Notes: a model not told the origin generated them from the sequence alone. Counted from the stretch's first letter, positions 8,759 to 23,244 are shown. The stretch: DNA of 64,000 bases from Osmia lignaria lignaria (GCF_051020975.1 NW_027478160.1:19180001-19244000); one strand, 5' to 3'. A program made the numbers and translations.

Positions 8759-11333
8759 TTGCAGATTTATCTCAAGGGAAGGGGCCTGACGGACATATTT
8801 CGAGATATTTCTTCTTCTTGTTGTCCTTCTTCTGCACAGCTAAGCTGGAAGTGGCATTTGCGGCTCGCACTAGTGCAGAGTTATCTCAAAGAAACGGGCC
8901 ACGGTGTTTCTGTATCTCTATTATGTTGGTGCGGCTTCGGAACTTTTAAATATCTCGATATATCTCGAAAACTACGCTTCTGATCAAAAAATATCATAGA
9001 ACATAAATTGTAGGAAACATAATTCTCTACAAAAAACGTCTCTTAACATTTTGCCATAGCTCGCTTCGTTTCCGAGATATTTGTAGATTCAGCTCAAAGG
9101 AACGGGCCTGACGGACATATTTCGAGATATTTCTTCTTCTTGTTGTTCTTCCTCTGCACAGCTAAGCTGGAAGTGGCATTTGCAGCTCGCAATAGTGCAG
9201 AGTAATCTCAAAGAAAGGGGCCACGGTGTTTCTGTATCTCTATTATGTTGGTGCGGCTTCGGAACTTTTAAATATCTTGATATATCTCGAGAACTACGCA
9301 TCTGATCAAAAAATACCATCGAACATAAAAAGTAGGAAACTTAATTCTCTACAAAAAGGTCTGTTAACATTTTGCCATAGCTCGCTTCGTTTCCGAGATA
9401 TTTGCAGATTTATCTCAAGGGAAGGGGCCTGACGGACATATTTCGAGATATTTCTTCTTCTTGTTGTTCTTCTTCTGCACAGCTAAGCTGGAAGTGGCAT
9501 TTGCGGCTCGCACTAGTGCAGAGTTATCTCAAAGAAAGGGGCCACGGTGTTTCTGTATCTCTATTATGTTGGTGCGGCTTCGGAACTTTTAAATATCTCG
9601 ATATATCTCGAAAACTACGCTTCTGATCAAAAAATATCATAGAACATAAAAATTAGGAAACTTAATTCTCTACAAAAAAGGTCTCTTAACATTTTGCCAT
9701 AGCTCGCTTCGTTTCCGAGATATTTGCAGATTTATCTCAAGGGAAGGGGCCTGACGGACATGTTTCGAGATATTTCTTCTTCTTGTTGTTCTTCTTCTGC
9801 ACAGCTAAGCTGGAAGTGGCATTTGCAGCTCGCAATAGTGCAGAGTTATCTCAAAGAAGGGGGCCACGGTGTTTCTGTATCTCTATTATGTTGGTGCGGC
9901 TTCGGAACTTTTAAATATCTTGATATATCTCGAGAACTACGCATCTGATCAAAAAATATCATAGAACATAAAAAGTAGGAAACTTAATTCTCTACAAAAA
10001 AGGTCTCTAAACATTTTGCCATAGCTCGCTTCGTTTCCGAGATATTTGCAGATTTATCTCAAGGGAAGGGGCCTGACGGACATATTTCGAGATATTTCTT
10101 CTTCTTGTTGTTCTTCTTCTGCACAGCTAAGCTGGAAGTGGCATTTGCGGCTCGCACTAGTGCAGAGTTATCTCGAAGAAAGGGGCCACGGTGTTTCTGT
10201 ATCTCTATTATGTTGGTGCGGCTTCGGAACTTTTAAATATCTCGATATATCTCGAAAACTACGCTTCTGATCAAAAAATATCATAGAACATAAAAATTAG
10301 GAAACTTAATTCTCTACAAAAAAGGTCTCTTAACATTTTGCCATAGCTCGCTTCGTTTCCGAGATATTTGCAGATTTATCTCAAGGGAAGGGGCCTGACG
10401 GACATGTTTCGAGATATTTCTTCTTCTTGTTGTTCTTCTTCTGCACAGCTAAGCTGGAAGTGGCATTTGCAGCTCGCAATAGTGCAGAGTTATCTCAAAG
10501 AAGGGGGCCACGGTGTTTCTGTATCTCTATTATGTTGGTGCGGCTTCGGAACTTTTAAATATCTTGATATATCTCGAGAACTACGCATCTGATCAAAAAA
10601 TATCATAGAACATAAAAAGTAGGAAACTTAATTCTCTACAAAAAAGGTCTCTAAACATTTTGCCATAGCTCGCTTCGTTTCCGAGATATTTGCAGATTTA
10701 TCTCAAGGGAAGGGGCCTGACGGACATATTTCGAGATATTTCTTCTTCTTGTTGTTCTTCTTCTGCACAGCTAAGCTGGAAGTGGCATTTGCGGCTCGCA
10801 CTAGTGCAGAGTTATCTCGAAGAAAGGGGCCACGGTGTTTCTGTATCTCTATTATGTTGGTGCGGCTTCGGAACTTTTAAATATCTTGATATATCTCGAG
10901 AACTACGCATCTGATCAAAAAATATCATAGAGCATAAAAAGTAGGAAACTTAATTCTCTACAAAAAAGGTCTCTTATCATTTTGCCATAGCTCGCTTCGT
11001 TTCCGAGATATTTGCAGATTTATCTCAAGGGAAGGGGCCTGACGGACATATTTCGAGATATTTCTTCTTCTTGTTGTTCTTCCTCTGCACAGCTAAGCTG
11101 GAAGTGGCATTTGCAGCTCGCAATAGTGCAGAGTAATCTCAAAGAAAGGGGCCACGGTGTTTCTGTATCTCTATTATGTTGGTGCGGCTTCGGAACTTTT
11201 AAATATCTTGATATATCTCGAGAACTACGCATCTGATCAAAAAATATCATAGAACATAAAAAGTAGGAAACTTAATTCTCTACAAAAAAGGTCTCTTAAC
11301 ATTTTGCCATAGCTCGCTGGGTTTCCGAGATAC
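8759..11333 (+). repeat. Block C, copy 1 (8 units), with an internal dimer repeat
   Basis: Units 8759, 9081, 9402 and 9724 are matched by 11334, 11656, 11977 and 12299 at a constant offset of 2575 bp. Markers are cgctgggtttccgag with gatacttgcag (8759), tttgtagattcagctc (9081), a five-A linker run with gtctgttaac (after 9081), and gacatgtttcgag with gaagggggccac (9724). Inside the block, units 9724 and 10046 recur as 10368 and 10690 at an offset of 644 bp, so a dimer amplification is nested in the longer repeat. Confidence 0.9.
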
Positions 11334-12620
11334 TTGCAGATTTATCTCAAGGGAAGGGGCCTGACGGACATATTTCGAGATATTTCTTCTTCTTGTTGTC
11401 CTTCTTCTGCACAGCTAAGCTGGAAGTGGCATTTGCGGCTCGCACTAGTGCAGAGTTATCTCAAAGAAACGGGCCACGGTGTTTCTGTATCTCTATTATG
11501 TTGGTGCGGCTTCGGAACTTTTAAATATCTCGATATATCTCGACAACTACGCTTCTAATCAAAAAATATCATAGAACATAAATTGTAGGAAACATAATTC
11601 TCTACAAAAAACGTCTCTTAACATTTTGCCATAGCTCGCTTCGTTTCCGAGATATTTGTAGATTCAGCTCAAAGGAACGGGCCTGACGGACATATTTCGA
11701 GATATTTCTTCTTCTTGTTGTTCTTCCTCTGCACAGCTAAGCTGGAAGTGGCATTTGCAGCTCGCAATAGTGCAGAGTAATCTCAAAGAAAGGGGCCACG
11801 GTGTTTCTGTATCTCTATTATGTTGGTGCGGCTTCGGAACTTTTAAATATCTTGATATATCTCGAGAACTACGCATCTAATCAAAAAATACCATAGAACA
11901 TAAAAAGTAGGAAACTTAATTCTCTACAAAAAGGTCTGTTAACATTTTGCCATAGCTCGCTTCGTTTCCGAGATATTTGCAGATTTATCTCAAGGGAAGG
12001 GGCCTGACGGACATATTTCGAGATATTTCTTCTTCTTGTTGTTCTTCTTCTGCACAGCTAAGCTGGAAGTGGCATTTGCGGCTCGCACTAGTGCAGAGTT
12101 ATCTCAAAGAAAGGGGCCACGGTGTTTCTGTATCTCTATTATGTTGGTGCGGCTTCGGAACTTTTAAATATCTCGATATATCTCGAAAACTACGCTTCTG
12201 ATCAAAAAATATCATAGAACATAAAAATTAGGAAACTTAATTCTCTACAAAAAAGGTCTCTTAACATTTTGCCATAGCTCGCTTCGTTTCCGAGATATTT
12301 GCAGATTTATCTCAAGGGAAGGGGCCTGACGGACATGTTTCGAGATATTTCTTCTTCTTGTTGTTCTTCTTGTGCACAGCTAAGCTGGAAGTGGCATTTG
12401 CAGCTCGCAATAGTGCAGAGTTATCTCAAAGAAGGGGGCCACGGTGTTTCTGTATCTCTATTATGTTGGTGCGGCTTCGGAACTTTTAAATATCTTGATA
12501 TATCTCGAGAACTACGCCTCTGATCAAAAAATATCATAGAACGTAAATTGTAGGAAACATTATTCTCTACAAGAAAGGTCTCTTAACATTTTGCCATAGC
12601 TCGTTTCGTTTCCGAGATAT
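11334..12620 (+). repeat. Block C, copy 2 (4 units)
   Basis: This is the second copy of the first four units of block C, at an offset of 2575 bp. Small differences accumulated after copying: unit 11334 has tctcgacaactacg and cttctaatc, and unit 12299 has cttcttgtgcac and actacgcctctg. Unit 12299 also joins the cgagaactacg tail to the aaattgtaggaaac linker, an unusual pairing in this window. Confidence 0.88.
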
Positions 12621-14550
12621 TTGCAGATATATCTCAAGGGAAGGGGCCTGACGGACATATTTCGAGATATTTCTTCTTCTTGTTGTTCTTCTTCTGCACA
12701 GCTAAACTGGGAGTGGCATTTCCAGCTCGCAATAGTGCAGAGTTATCTCAAAGAAAGGGGCCACGGTGTTTCTGTATCTCTATTATGCTGGTGCGGCTTC
12801 GGAACTTTTAAATATCTTGATATATCTCGAGAATTACGCATCTGATCAAAAAATATCATAGAACATAAAAAGTAGGAAACTTAATTCTCTACAAAAAAGG
12901 TCTCTTAACATTTTGCCATAGCTCGCTTCGTTTCCGAGATATTTGCAGATTTATCTCAAGGGAAGGGGCCTGACGGACATATTTCGAGATATTTCTTCTT
13001 CTTGTTGTTCTTCTTCTGCACAGCTAAACTGGAAGTGGCATTTCGAGCTCGCAATAGTGCAGAGTTATCTCAAAGAAAGGGGCCACGGTGTTTCTGTATC
13101 TCTATTATGCTGGTGCGGCTTCGGAACTTTTAAATATCTTGATATATCTCGAGAATTACGCATCTGATCAAAAAATATCATAGAACATAAAAAGTAGGAA
13201 ACTTAATTCTCTACAAAAAAGGTCTCTTAACATTTTGCCATAGCTCGCTTCGTTTCCGAGATATTTGCAGATTTATCTCAAGGGAAGGGGCCTGACGGAC
13301 ATATTTCGAGATATTTCTTCTTCTTGTTGTTCTTCTTCTGCACAGCTAAGCTGGAAGTGGCATTTGCAGCTCGCAATAGTGCAGAGTTATCTCCAAGATA
13401 GGGTCCACGGTGTTTCTGTATCTCTATTATGTTGGTGCGGCTTCGGAACTTTTAAATATCTTGATATATCTCGAGAATTACGCATCTGATCAAAAAATAT
13501 CATAGAACATAAAAAGTAGGAAACTTAATTCTCTACAAGAAAGGTCTCTTAACATTTTGCCATAGCTCGCTTCGTTTCCGAGATATTTGCAGATTTATCT
13601 CAAGGGATGGGGCCTGACGGACATATTTCGAGATATTTCTTCTTCTTGTTGTTCTTCTTCTGCACATCTAAGCTGGAAGTGGCATTTGCAGCTCGCAATA
13701 GTGCAGAGTTATCTCAAAGAAAGCGGCCACGGTGTTTCTGTACCTCTATTATGTTGGTGCAGCTTCGGAACTTTTAAATATCTTGATATATCTCGAGATC
13801 TACGCATCTGATCAAAAAATATCATAGAAGATAAAAAGTAGGAAACTTAATTCTCTACAAAAAAGGTCTCTTAACATTTTGCCATAGCTCGCTTTGTTTC
13901 CGAGATATTGGCAGATTTATCTCAAGGGAAGGGGCCTGACGGACATATTTCGAGATATTTGTTCTTCTTGTTGTTCTTCTTCTGCACATCTAAGCTGGAA
14001 GTGGCATTTGCAGCTCGCAATAGTGCAGAGTTATCTCAAAGAAAGCGGCCACGGTGTTTCTGTACCTCTATTATGTTGGTGCAGCTTCGGAACTTTTAAA
14101 TATCTTGATATATCTCGAGATCTACGCATCTGATCAAAAAATATCATAAAAGATAAAAAGTAGGAAACTTAATTCTCTACAAAAAAGGTCTCTTAACATT
14201 TTGCCATAGCTCGCTTTGTTTCCGAGATATTGGCAGATTTATCTCAAGGGAAGGGGCCTGACGGACATATTTCGAGATATTTCTTCTTCTTGTTGTTCTT
14301 CTTCTGCACAGCTAAGCTGGAAGTGGCATTTGCGGCTCGCACTAGTGCAGAGTTATCTCAAAGAAAGGGGCTACGGTGTTTCTGTATCTCTATTATGTTG
14401 GTGCGGCTTCGGAACTTTTAAATATCTCGATATATCTCGAAAACTACGCTTCTGATCAAAAAATATCATAGAACATAAAAAGTAGGAAACTTAATTCTCT
14501 ACAAAAAAGGTCTCAACATTTTGCCATAGCTCGCTTCGTTTCCGAGATAT
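12621..14550 (+). repeat. Six units related to 21313-23244
   Basis: Unit 12621 is the first in the window with the gctaaactgg centre and tccagctcgcaa; this class is absent from the first 12.6 kb. Units 12621, 12943 and 13265 resemble 21313, 21635 and 21957 at an offset of 8692 bp. Unit 13265 has ctccaagatagggtccac and unit 21957 the close form ctccaagaaagggtccac. Units 13587 and 13909 share gcacatctaagctgg, gaaagcggccac and tctcgagatctacg. Units 13909 and 14231 have gatattggcag. Unit 14231 is 320 bp because a TT is missing from ggtctcttaac near 14512. Confidence 0.8.
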
Positions 14551-17500
14551 TTGCAGATTTATCTCAAGGGAAGGGGCCTGACGGACATATTTCGAGATAT
14601 TTCTTCTTCTTGTTGTTCTTCCTCTGCACAGCTAAGCTGGAAGTGGCATTTGCAGCTCGCAATAGTGCAGAGTAATCTCAAAGAAAGGGGCCACGGTGTT
14701 TCTGTACCTCTAGTATGTTGGTGCGGCTTCGGAACTTTTAAGTATCTTGATATATCTCGATAACCACGCATCTGATCAAAAAATATCATAGAACATAAAA
14801 AGTAGGAAACTTAATTCTCTACAAAAAAGGTATCTTAACATTTTGCCATAGTTCGCTTCGTTTCCGAGATATTTGCAGATTTATCTCAAGGGAAGGGGCC
14901 TGACGGACATATTTCGAGATATTTCTTCTTCTTGTTGTTCTTCTTCTGCACAGCTAAGCTGGAAGTGGCATTTGCAGGTCGCACTAGTGCAGAGTTATCT
15001 CAAAGAAAGGGGCCACGGTGTTTCTGTATCTCTATTATGTTGGTGCGGCTTCGGAACTTTTAAATATCTCGATATATCTCGAAAACTACGCTTCTGATCA
15101 AAAAATATCATAGAACATAAATTGTAGGAAACATAATTCTGTACAAAAAACGTCTCTTAACATTTTGCCATAGCTCGCTTCGTTTCCGAGATATGTGCAG
15201 ATTCAGCTCAAAGGAACGGGCCTGACGGACATATTTCGAGATACTTCTTCTTCTTGTTATTCTTCCTCTGCACAGCTAAGCTGGAAGTGGCATTTGCAGC
15301 TCGCAATAGTGCAGAGTTATCTCAAAGAAAGGGGCCACGGTGTTTCTGTATCTCTATTATGTTGGTGCGGCTTCGGAACTTTTAAATATCTTGATATATC
15401 TCGAGAACTACGCATCTGATCAAAAAATATCATAGAACATAAAAAGTAGGAAACTTAATTCTCTACAAAAAAGGTCTCTTATCATTTTGCCATAGCTCGC
15501 TTCGTTTCCGAGATATTTGCAGATTTATCTCAAGGGAAGGGGCCTGACGGACATATTTCGAGATATTTCTTCTTCTTGTTGTTCTTCCTCTGCACAGCTA
15601 AGCTGGAAGTGGCATTTGCAGCTCGCAATAGTGCAGAGTAATCTCAAAGAAAGGGGCCACGGTGTTTCTGTATCTCTATTATGTTGGTGCGGCTTCGGAA
15701 CTTTTAAATATCTTGATATATCTCGAGAACTACGCATCTGATCAAAAAATATCATAGAACATAAAAAGTAGGAAACTTAATTCTCTACAAAAAAGGTCTC
15801 TTATCATTTTGCCATAGCTCGCTTCGTTTCCGAGATATTTGCAGATTTATCTCAAGGGAAGGGGCCTGACGGACATATTTCGAGATATTTCTTCTTCTTG
15901 TTGTTCTTCCTCTGCACAGCTAAGCTGGAAGTGGCATTTGCAGCTCGCAATAGTGCAGAGTTATCTCAAAGAAAGGGGCCACGGTGTTTCTGTACCTCTA
16001 GTATGTTGGTGCGGCTTCGGAACTTTTAAGTATCTTGATATATCTCGAGAACCACGCATCTGATCAAAAAATATCATAGAACATAGAAAGTAGGAAACTT
16101 AATTCTCTACAAAAAAGGTATCTTAACATTTTGCCATAGTTCGCTTCGTTTCCGAGATATTTGCAGATTTATCTCAAAGGAAGGGGCCTGACGGACATAT
16201 TTCGGGATATTTCTTCTTCTTGTTGTTCTTCTTCTGCACAGCTAAGCTGGAAGTGGCATTTGCAGGTCGCACTAGTGCAGAGTTATCTCAAAGAAAGGGG
16301 CCACGGTGTTTCTGTATCTCTATTATGTTGGTGCGGCTTCGGAACCTTTAAATATCCCGATATATCTCGAAAACTACGCTTCTGATCAAAAAATATCATA
16401 GAACATAAATTGTAGGAAGCATAATTCTCTACCAAAAACGTCTCTTAACATTTTGCCATAGCTCGCTTCGTTTCCGAGATATTTGCAGATTCAGCTCAAA
16501 GGATCGGGCCTGACGGACATATTTCGAGATATTTCTTCTTCTTGTTGTTCTTCTTCTGCACAGCTAAGCTGGAAGTGGCATTTGCAGCTCGCAATAGTGC
16601 AGAGTAATCTCAAAGAAAGGGGCCACGGTGTTTCTGTATCTCTATTATGTTGGTGCGGCTTCGGAACTTTTAAATATCTTGATATATCTCGAGAACTACG
16701 CATCTGATCAAAAAATATCATAGAACATAAAAAGTAGGAAACTTAATTCTCTACAAAAAAGGTCTCTTATCATTTTGCCATAGCTCGCTTCGTTTCCGAG
16801 ATATTTGCAGATTTATCTCAAGGGAAGGGGCCTGACGGACATATTTCGAGATATTTCTTCTTCTTGTTGTTCTTCCTCTGCACAGCTAAGCTGGAAGTGG
16901 CATTTGCAGCTCGCAATAGTGCAGAGTTATCTCAAAGAAAGGGGCCACGGTGTTTCTGTACCTCTAGTATGTTGGTGCGGCTTCGGAACTTTTAAGTATC
17001 TTGATATATCTCGAGAACCACGCATCTGATCAAAAAATATCATAGAACATAGAAAGTAGGAAACTTAATTCTCTACAAAAAAGGTATCTTAACATTTTGC
17101 CATAGTTCGCTTCGTTTCCGAGATATTTGCAGATTTATCTCAAAGGAAGGGGCCTGACGGACATATTTCGGGATATTTCTTCTTCTTGTTGTTCTTCTTC
17201 TGCACAGCTAAGCTGGAAGTGGCATTTGCAGGTCGCACTAGTGCAGAGTTATCTCAAAGAAAGGGGCCACGGTGTTTCTGTATCTCTATTATGTTGGTGC
17301 GGCTTCGGAACCTTTAAATATCCCGATATATCTCGAAAACTACGCTTCTGATCAAAAAATATCATAGAACATAAATTGTAGGAAGCATAATTCTCTACCA
17401 AAAACGTCTCTTAACATTTTGCCATAGCTCGCTTCGTTTCCGAGATATTTGCAGATTCAGCTCAAAGGATCGGGCCTGACGGACATATTTCGAGATATTT

Positions 17501-17770
17501 CTTCTTCTTGTTGTTCTTCTTCTGCACAGCTAAGCTGGAAGTGGCATTTGCAGCTCGCAATAGTGCAGAGTTATCGCAAAGAAAGGGGCCACGGTGTTTC
17601 TGTATCTCTATTATGTTGGTGCAGCTTCGGAACTTTTAAATATCTTGATATATCTCGAGAACTACGCATCTGATCAAAAAATATCATGGAACATAAAAAG
17701 TAGAAAACTTAATTCTCTACAAAAAAGGTCTCTTAACATTTTGCCATAGCTCGCTTCGTTTCCGGGATAT
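14551..17770 (+). repeat. Block D: three copies of a 3-unit (966-bp) repeat
   Basis: The ordered trio 14551, 14873, 15195 recurs as 15839, 16161, 16483 and as 16805, 17127, 17449, with unit 15517 lying between the first and second trios. Markers of the first unit are gtacctctagtatg and aaccacgcatctg. Those of the second are ggtatcttaac with atagttcgc upstream and ttgcaggtcgcac. Those of the third are gattcagctcaaagg. The second and third trios share newer changes absent from the first, such as ttcgggatattt, tatcccgatatatc and ctctaccaaaaacg, so they are the more recent pair. Confidence 0.9.
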
Positions 17771-20700
17771 TTGCAGATTTATCTCAAGGGAAGGGGCCTG
17801 ACGGACATATTTCGAGATATTTCTTCTTCTTGTTGTTCTTCTTCTGCACAGCTAAGCTGGAAGTGGCATTTGCAGCTCGCAATAGTGCAGAGTTATCTCA
17901 AAGAAAGCGGCCACGGTGTTTCTGTACCTCTATTATGTTGGTGCAGCTTCGGAACTTTTAAATATCTTGATATATCTCGAGATCTACGCATCTGATCAAA
18001 AAATATCATAGAAGATAAAAAGTAGGAAACTTAATTCTCTACAAAAAAGGTCTCTTAACATTTTGCCATAGCTCGCTTTGTTTCCGAGATATTGGCAGAT
18101 TTATCTCAAGGGAAGGGGCCTGACGGACATATTTCGAGATATTTCTTCTTCTTGTTGTTCTTCTTCTGCACAGCTAAGCTGGAAGTGGCATTTGCGGCTC
18201 GCACTAGTGCAGAGTTATCTCAAAGAAAGGGGCCACGGTGTTTCTGTATCTCTATTATGTTGGTGCGGCTTCGGAACTTTTAAATATCTTGATATATCTC
18301 GAGAACTACGCATCCGATCAAAAAATATCATAGAAGATAAAAAGTAGGAAACTTAATTCTCTACAAGAAAGGTCTCTTAACATTTTGCCATAGCTCGTTT
18401 CGTTTCCGAGATATTTGCAGATATATCTCAAGGGAAGGGGCCTGACGGACATATTTCGAGATATTTCTTCTTCTTGTTGTTCTTCTTCTGCACAGCTAAA
18501 CTGGGAGTGGCATTTCCAGCTCGCAATAGTGCAGAGTTATCTCAAAGAAAGGGGCCACGGTGTTTCTGTATCTCTATTATGCTGGTGCGGCTTCGGAACT
18601 TTTAAATATCTTGATATATCTCGAGAATTACGCATCTGATCAAAAAATATCATAGAACATAAAAAGTAGGAAACTTAATTCTCTACAAAAAAGGTCTCTT
18701 AACATTTTGCCATAGCTCGCTTCGTTTCCGAGATATTTGCAGATTTATCTCAAGGGAAGGGGCCTGACGGACATATTTCGAGATATTTTTTCTTCTTGTT
18801 GTTCTTCTTCTGCACAGCTAAACTGGAAGTGGCATTTCCAGCTCGCAATAGTGCAGAGTTATCTCAAAGAAAGGGGCCACGGTGTTTCTGTATCTCTATT
18901 ATGCTGGTGCGGCTTCGGAACTTTTAAATATCTTGATATATCTCGAGAATTACGCATCTGATCAAAAAATATCATAGAACATAAAAAGTAGGAAACTTAA
19001 TTCTCTACAAAAAAGGTCTCTTAACATTTTGCCATAGCTCGCTTCGTTTCCGAGATATTTGCAGATTTATCTCAAGCGAAGGGGCCTGACGGACATATTT
19101 CGAGATATTTCTTCTTCTTGTTGTTCTTCTTCTGCACAGCTAAGCTGGAAGTGGCATTTGCGGCTCGCACTAGTGCAGAGTTATCTCAAAGAAAGGGGCC
19201 ACGGTGTTTCTGTATCTCTATTATGTTGGTGCGGCTTCGGAACTTTTAAATATCTTGATATATCTCGAGAACTACGCATCTGATCAAAAAATATCATAGA
19301 ACATAAAAAGTAGGAAACTTAATTCTCTACAAATAAGGTCTCTTAACATTTTGTCATAGCCCGCTTCGTTTCCGAGATATTTGCAGATTTATCTCAAGGG
19401 AAGGGGCCTGACGGACATATTTCGAGATATTTCTTCTTCTTGTTGTTATTCTTCTGCACAGCTAAGCTGGAAGTGGCATTTGCAGCTCGCAATAGTGCAG
19501 AGTTATCGCAAAGAAAGGGGCCACGGTGTTTCTGTATCTCTATTATGTTGGTGCAGCTTCGGAACTTTTAAATATCTTGATATATCTCGAGAACTACGCA
19601 TCTGATCAAAAAATATCATGGAACATAAAAAGTAGAAAACTTAATTCTCTACAAAAAAGGTCTCTTAACATTTTGCCATAGCTCGCTTCGTTTCCGGGAT
19701 ATTTGCAGATTTATCTCAAGGGAAGGGGCCTGACGGACATATTTCGAGATATTTCTTCTTCTTGTTGTTCTTCTTCTGCACAGCTAAGCTGGAAGTGGCA
19801 TTTGCAGCTCGCAATAGTGCAGAGTTATCTCAAAGAAAGCGGCCACGGTGTTTCTGTACCTCTATTATGTTGGTGCAGCTTCGGAACTTTTAAATATCTT
19901 GATATATCTCGAGATCTACGCATCTGATCAAAAAATATCATAGAAGATAAAAAGTAGGAAACTTAATTCTCTACAAAAAAGGTCTCTTAACATTTTGCCA
20001 TAGCTCGCTTTGTTTCCGAGATATTGGCAGATTTATCTCAAGGGAAGGGGCCTGACGGACATATTTCGAGATATTTCTTCTTCTTGTTGTTCTTCTTCTG
20101 CACAGCTAAGCTGGAAGTGGCATTTGCGGCTCGCACTAGTGCAGAGTTATCTCAAAGAAAGGGGCCACGGTGTTTCTGTATCTCTATTATGTTGGTGCGG
20201 CTTCGGAACTTTTAAATATCTTGATATATCTCGAGAACTACGCATCCGATCAAAAAATATCATAGAAGATAAAAAGTAGGAAACTTAATTCTCTACAAGA
20301 AAGGTCTCTTAACATTTTGCCATAGCTCGTTTCGTTTCCGAGATATTTGCAGATATATCTCAAGGGAAGGGGCCTGACGGACATATTTCGAGATATTTCT
20401 TCTTCTTGTTGTTCTTCTTCTGCACAGCTAAACTGGGAGTGGCATTTCCAGCTCGCAATAGTGCAGAGTTATCTCAAAGAAAGGGGCCACGGTGTTTCTG
20501 TATCTCTATTATGCTGGTGCGGCTTCGGAACTTTTAAATATCTTGATATATCTCGAGAATTACGCATCTGATCAAAAAATATCATAGAACATAAAAAGTA
20601 GGAAACTTAATTCTCTACAAAAAAGGTCTCTTAACATTTTGCCATAGCTCGCTTCGTTTCCGGGATATTTGCAGATTTATCTCAAGGGAAGGGGCCTGAC

Positions 20701-21634
20701 GGACATATTTCGAGATATTTCTTCTTCTTGTTGTTCTTCTTCTGCACAGCTAAGCTGGAAGTGGCATTTGCAGCTCGCAATAGTGCAGAGTTATCTCAAA
20801 GAAAGCGGCCACGGTGTTTCTGTACCTCTATTATGTTGGTGCAGCTTCGGAACTTTTAAATATCTTGATATATCTCGAGATCTACGCATCTGATCAAAAA
20901 ATATCATAGAAGATAAAAAGTAGGAAACTTAATTCTCTACAAAAAAGGTCTCTTAACATTTTGCCATAGCTCGCTTTGTTTCCGAGATATTGGCAGATTT
21001 ATCTCAAGGGAAGGGGCCTGACGGACATATTTCGAGATATTTCTTCTTCTTGTTGTTCTTCTTCTGCACAGCTAAGCTGGAAGTGGCATTTGCGGCTCGC
21101 ACTAGTGCAGAGTTATCTCAAAGAAAGGGGCCACGGTGTTTCTGTATCTCTATTATGTTGGTGCGGCTTCGGAACTTTTAAATATCTTGATATATCTCGA
21201 GAACTACGCATCCGATCAAAAAATATCATAGAAGATAAAAAGTAGGAAACTTAATTCTCTACAAGAAAGGTCTCTTAACATTTTGCCATAGCTCGTTTCG
21301 TTTCCGAGATATTTGCAGATATATCTCAAGGGAAGGGGCCTGACGGACATATTTCGAGATATTTCTTCTTCTTGTTGTTCTTCTTCTGCACAGCTAAACT
21401 GGGAGTGGCATTTCCAGCTCGCAATAGTGCAGAGTTATCTCAAAGAAAGGGGCCACGGTGTTTCTGTATCTCTATTATGCTGGTGCGGCTTCGGAACTTT
21501 TAAATATCTTGATATATCTCGAGAATTACGCATCTGATCAAAAAATATCATAGAACATAAAAAGTAGGAAACTTAATTCTCTACAAAAAAGGTCTCTTAA
21601 CATTTTGCCATAGCTCGCTTCGTTTCCGAGATAT
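17449..21634 (+). repeat. Block E: nested 6-unit (1932-bp) and 3-unit (966-bp) repeats
   Basis: Units 17449, 17771, 18093 and 18415 recur as 19381, 19703, 20025 and 20347 at an offset of 1932 bp. Then 19703, 20025 and 20347 recur directly as 20669, 20991 and 21313 at 966 bp. Markers are ttatcgcaaag (17449, 19381), tttccgggatattt with gaaagcggccac (17771, 19703, 20669), gatattggcag with gcatccgatc (18093, 20025, 20991) and aactgggagtgg (18415, 20347, 21313). The trio therefore exists three times. Units 18737 and 19059 recur at least in part as 21635 and 21957. Confidence 0.9.
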
Positions 21635-23244
21635 TTGCAGATTTATCTCAAGGGAAGGGGCCTGACGGACATATTTCGAGATATTTCTTCTTCTTGTTGT
21701 TCTTCTTCTGCACAGCTAAACTGGAAGTGGCATTTCCAGCTCGCAATAGTGCAGAGTTATCTCAAAGAAAGGGGCCACGGTGTTTCTGTATCTCTATTAT
21801 GCTGGTGCGGCTTCGGAACTTTTAAATATCTTGATATATCTCGAGAATTACGCATCTGATCAAAAAATATCATAGAACATAAAAAGTAGGAAACTTAATT
21901 CTCTACAAAAAAGGTCTCTTAACATTTTGCCATAGCTCGCTTCGTTTCCGAGATATTTGCAGATTTATCTCAAGCGAAGGGGCCTGACGGACATATTTCG
22001 AGATATTTCTTCTTCTTGTTGTTCTTCTTCTGCACAGCTAAGCTGGAAGTGGCATTTGGAGCTCGCAATAGTGCAGAGTTATCTCCAAGAAAGGGTCCAC
22101 GGTGTTTCTGTATCTCTATTATGTTGGTGCGGCTTCGGAACTTTTAAATATCTTGATATATCTCGAGAATTACGCATCTGATCAAAAAATATCATAGAAC
22201 ATAAAAAGTAGGAAACTTAATTCTCTACAAGAAAGGTCTCTTAACATTTTGCCATAGCTCGCTTCGTTTCCGAGATATTTGCAGATTTATCCCAAGGGAT
22301 GGGGCCTGACGGACATATTTCGAGATATTTCTTCTTCTTGTTGTTCTTCTTCTGCACATCTAAGCTGGAAGTGGCATTTGCGGCTCGCACTAGTGCAGAG
22401 TTATCTCAAAGAAAGGGGCCACGGTGTTTCTGTATCTCTATTATGTTGGTGCGGCTTCGGAACTTTTAAATATCTTGATATATCTCGAGAACTACGCATC
22501 TGATCAAAAAATATCATAGAAGATAAAAAGTAGGAAACTTAATTCTCTACAAGAAAGGTCTCTTAACATTTTGCCATAGCTCGCTTCGTTTCCGAGATAT
22601 TTGCAGATTTATCTCAAGGGATGGGGCCTGACGGACATATTTCGAGATATTTCTTCTTCTTGTTGTTCTTCTTCTGCACATCTAAGCTGGAAGTGGCATT
22701 TGCAGCTCGCAATAGTGCAGAGTTATCTCAAAGAAAGCGGCCACGGTGTTTCTGTACCTCTATTATGTTGGTGCAGCTTCGGAACTTTTAAATATCTTGA
22801 TATATCTCGAGATCTACGCATCTGATCAAAAAATATCATAAAAGATAAAAAGTAGGAAACTTAATTCTCTACAAAAAAGGTCTCTTAACATTTTGCCATA
22901 GCTCGCTTTGTTTCCGAGATATTGGCAGATTTATCTCAAGGGAAGGGGCCTGACGGACATATTTCGAGATATTTCTTCTTCTTGTTGTTCTTCTTCTGCA
23001 CAGCTAAGCTGGAAGTGGCATTTGCGGCTCGCACTAGTGCAGAGTTATCTCAAAGAAAGGGGCCACGGTGTTTCTGTATCTCTATTATGTTGGTGCGGCT
23101 TCGGAACTTTTAAATATCTTGATATATCTCGAGAACTACGCATCTGATCAAAAAATATCATAGAAGATAAAAAGTAGGAAACTTAATTCTCTACAAAAAA
23201 GGTCTCTTAACATTTTGCCATAGCTCGCTTTGTTTCCGAGATAT
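21635..23244 (+). repeat. Five units resembling 12943-14550
   Basis: Units 21635 (aactggaagtgg, tccagctcgcaa), 21957 (ctccaagaaagggtccac), 22279 and 22601 (aagggatggggcc, gcacatctaagctgg) and 22923 (gatattggcag) follow the order of the 12943-14550 stretch. Unit 22279 combines the gcacatctaagctgg head with the tgcggctcgcac centre, so it appears to be a hybrid. Unit 22601 has the tctcgagatctacg tail also seen in 13587, 24211 and 50272. Confidence 0.78.

Noticed and set aside
18078..18347. 89-codon frames at 18078, 20010 and 20976
   Set aside because: They are the same satellite frame with an upstream ATG-like start and a read-through caused by one change in the linker-side codons, repeated because the trio of units was duplicated.
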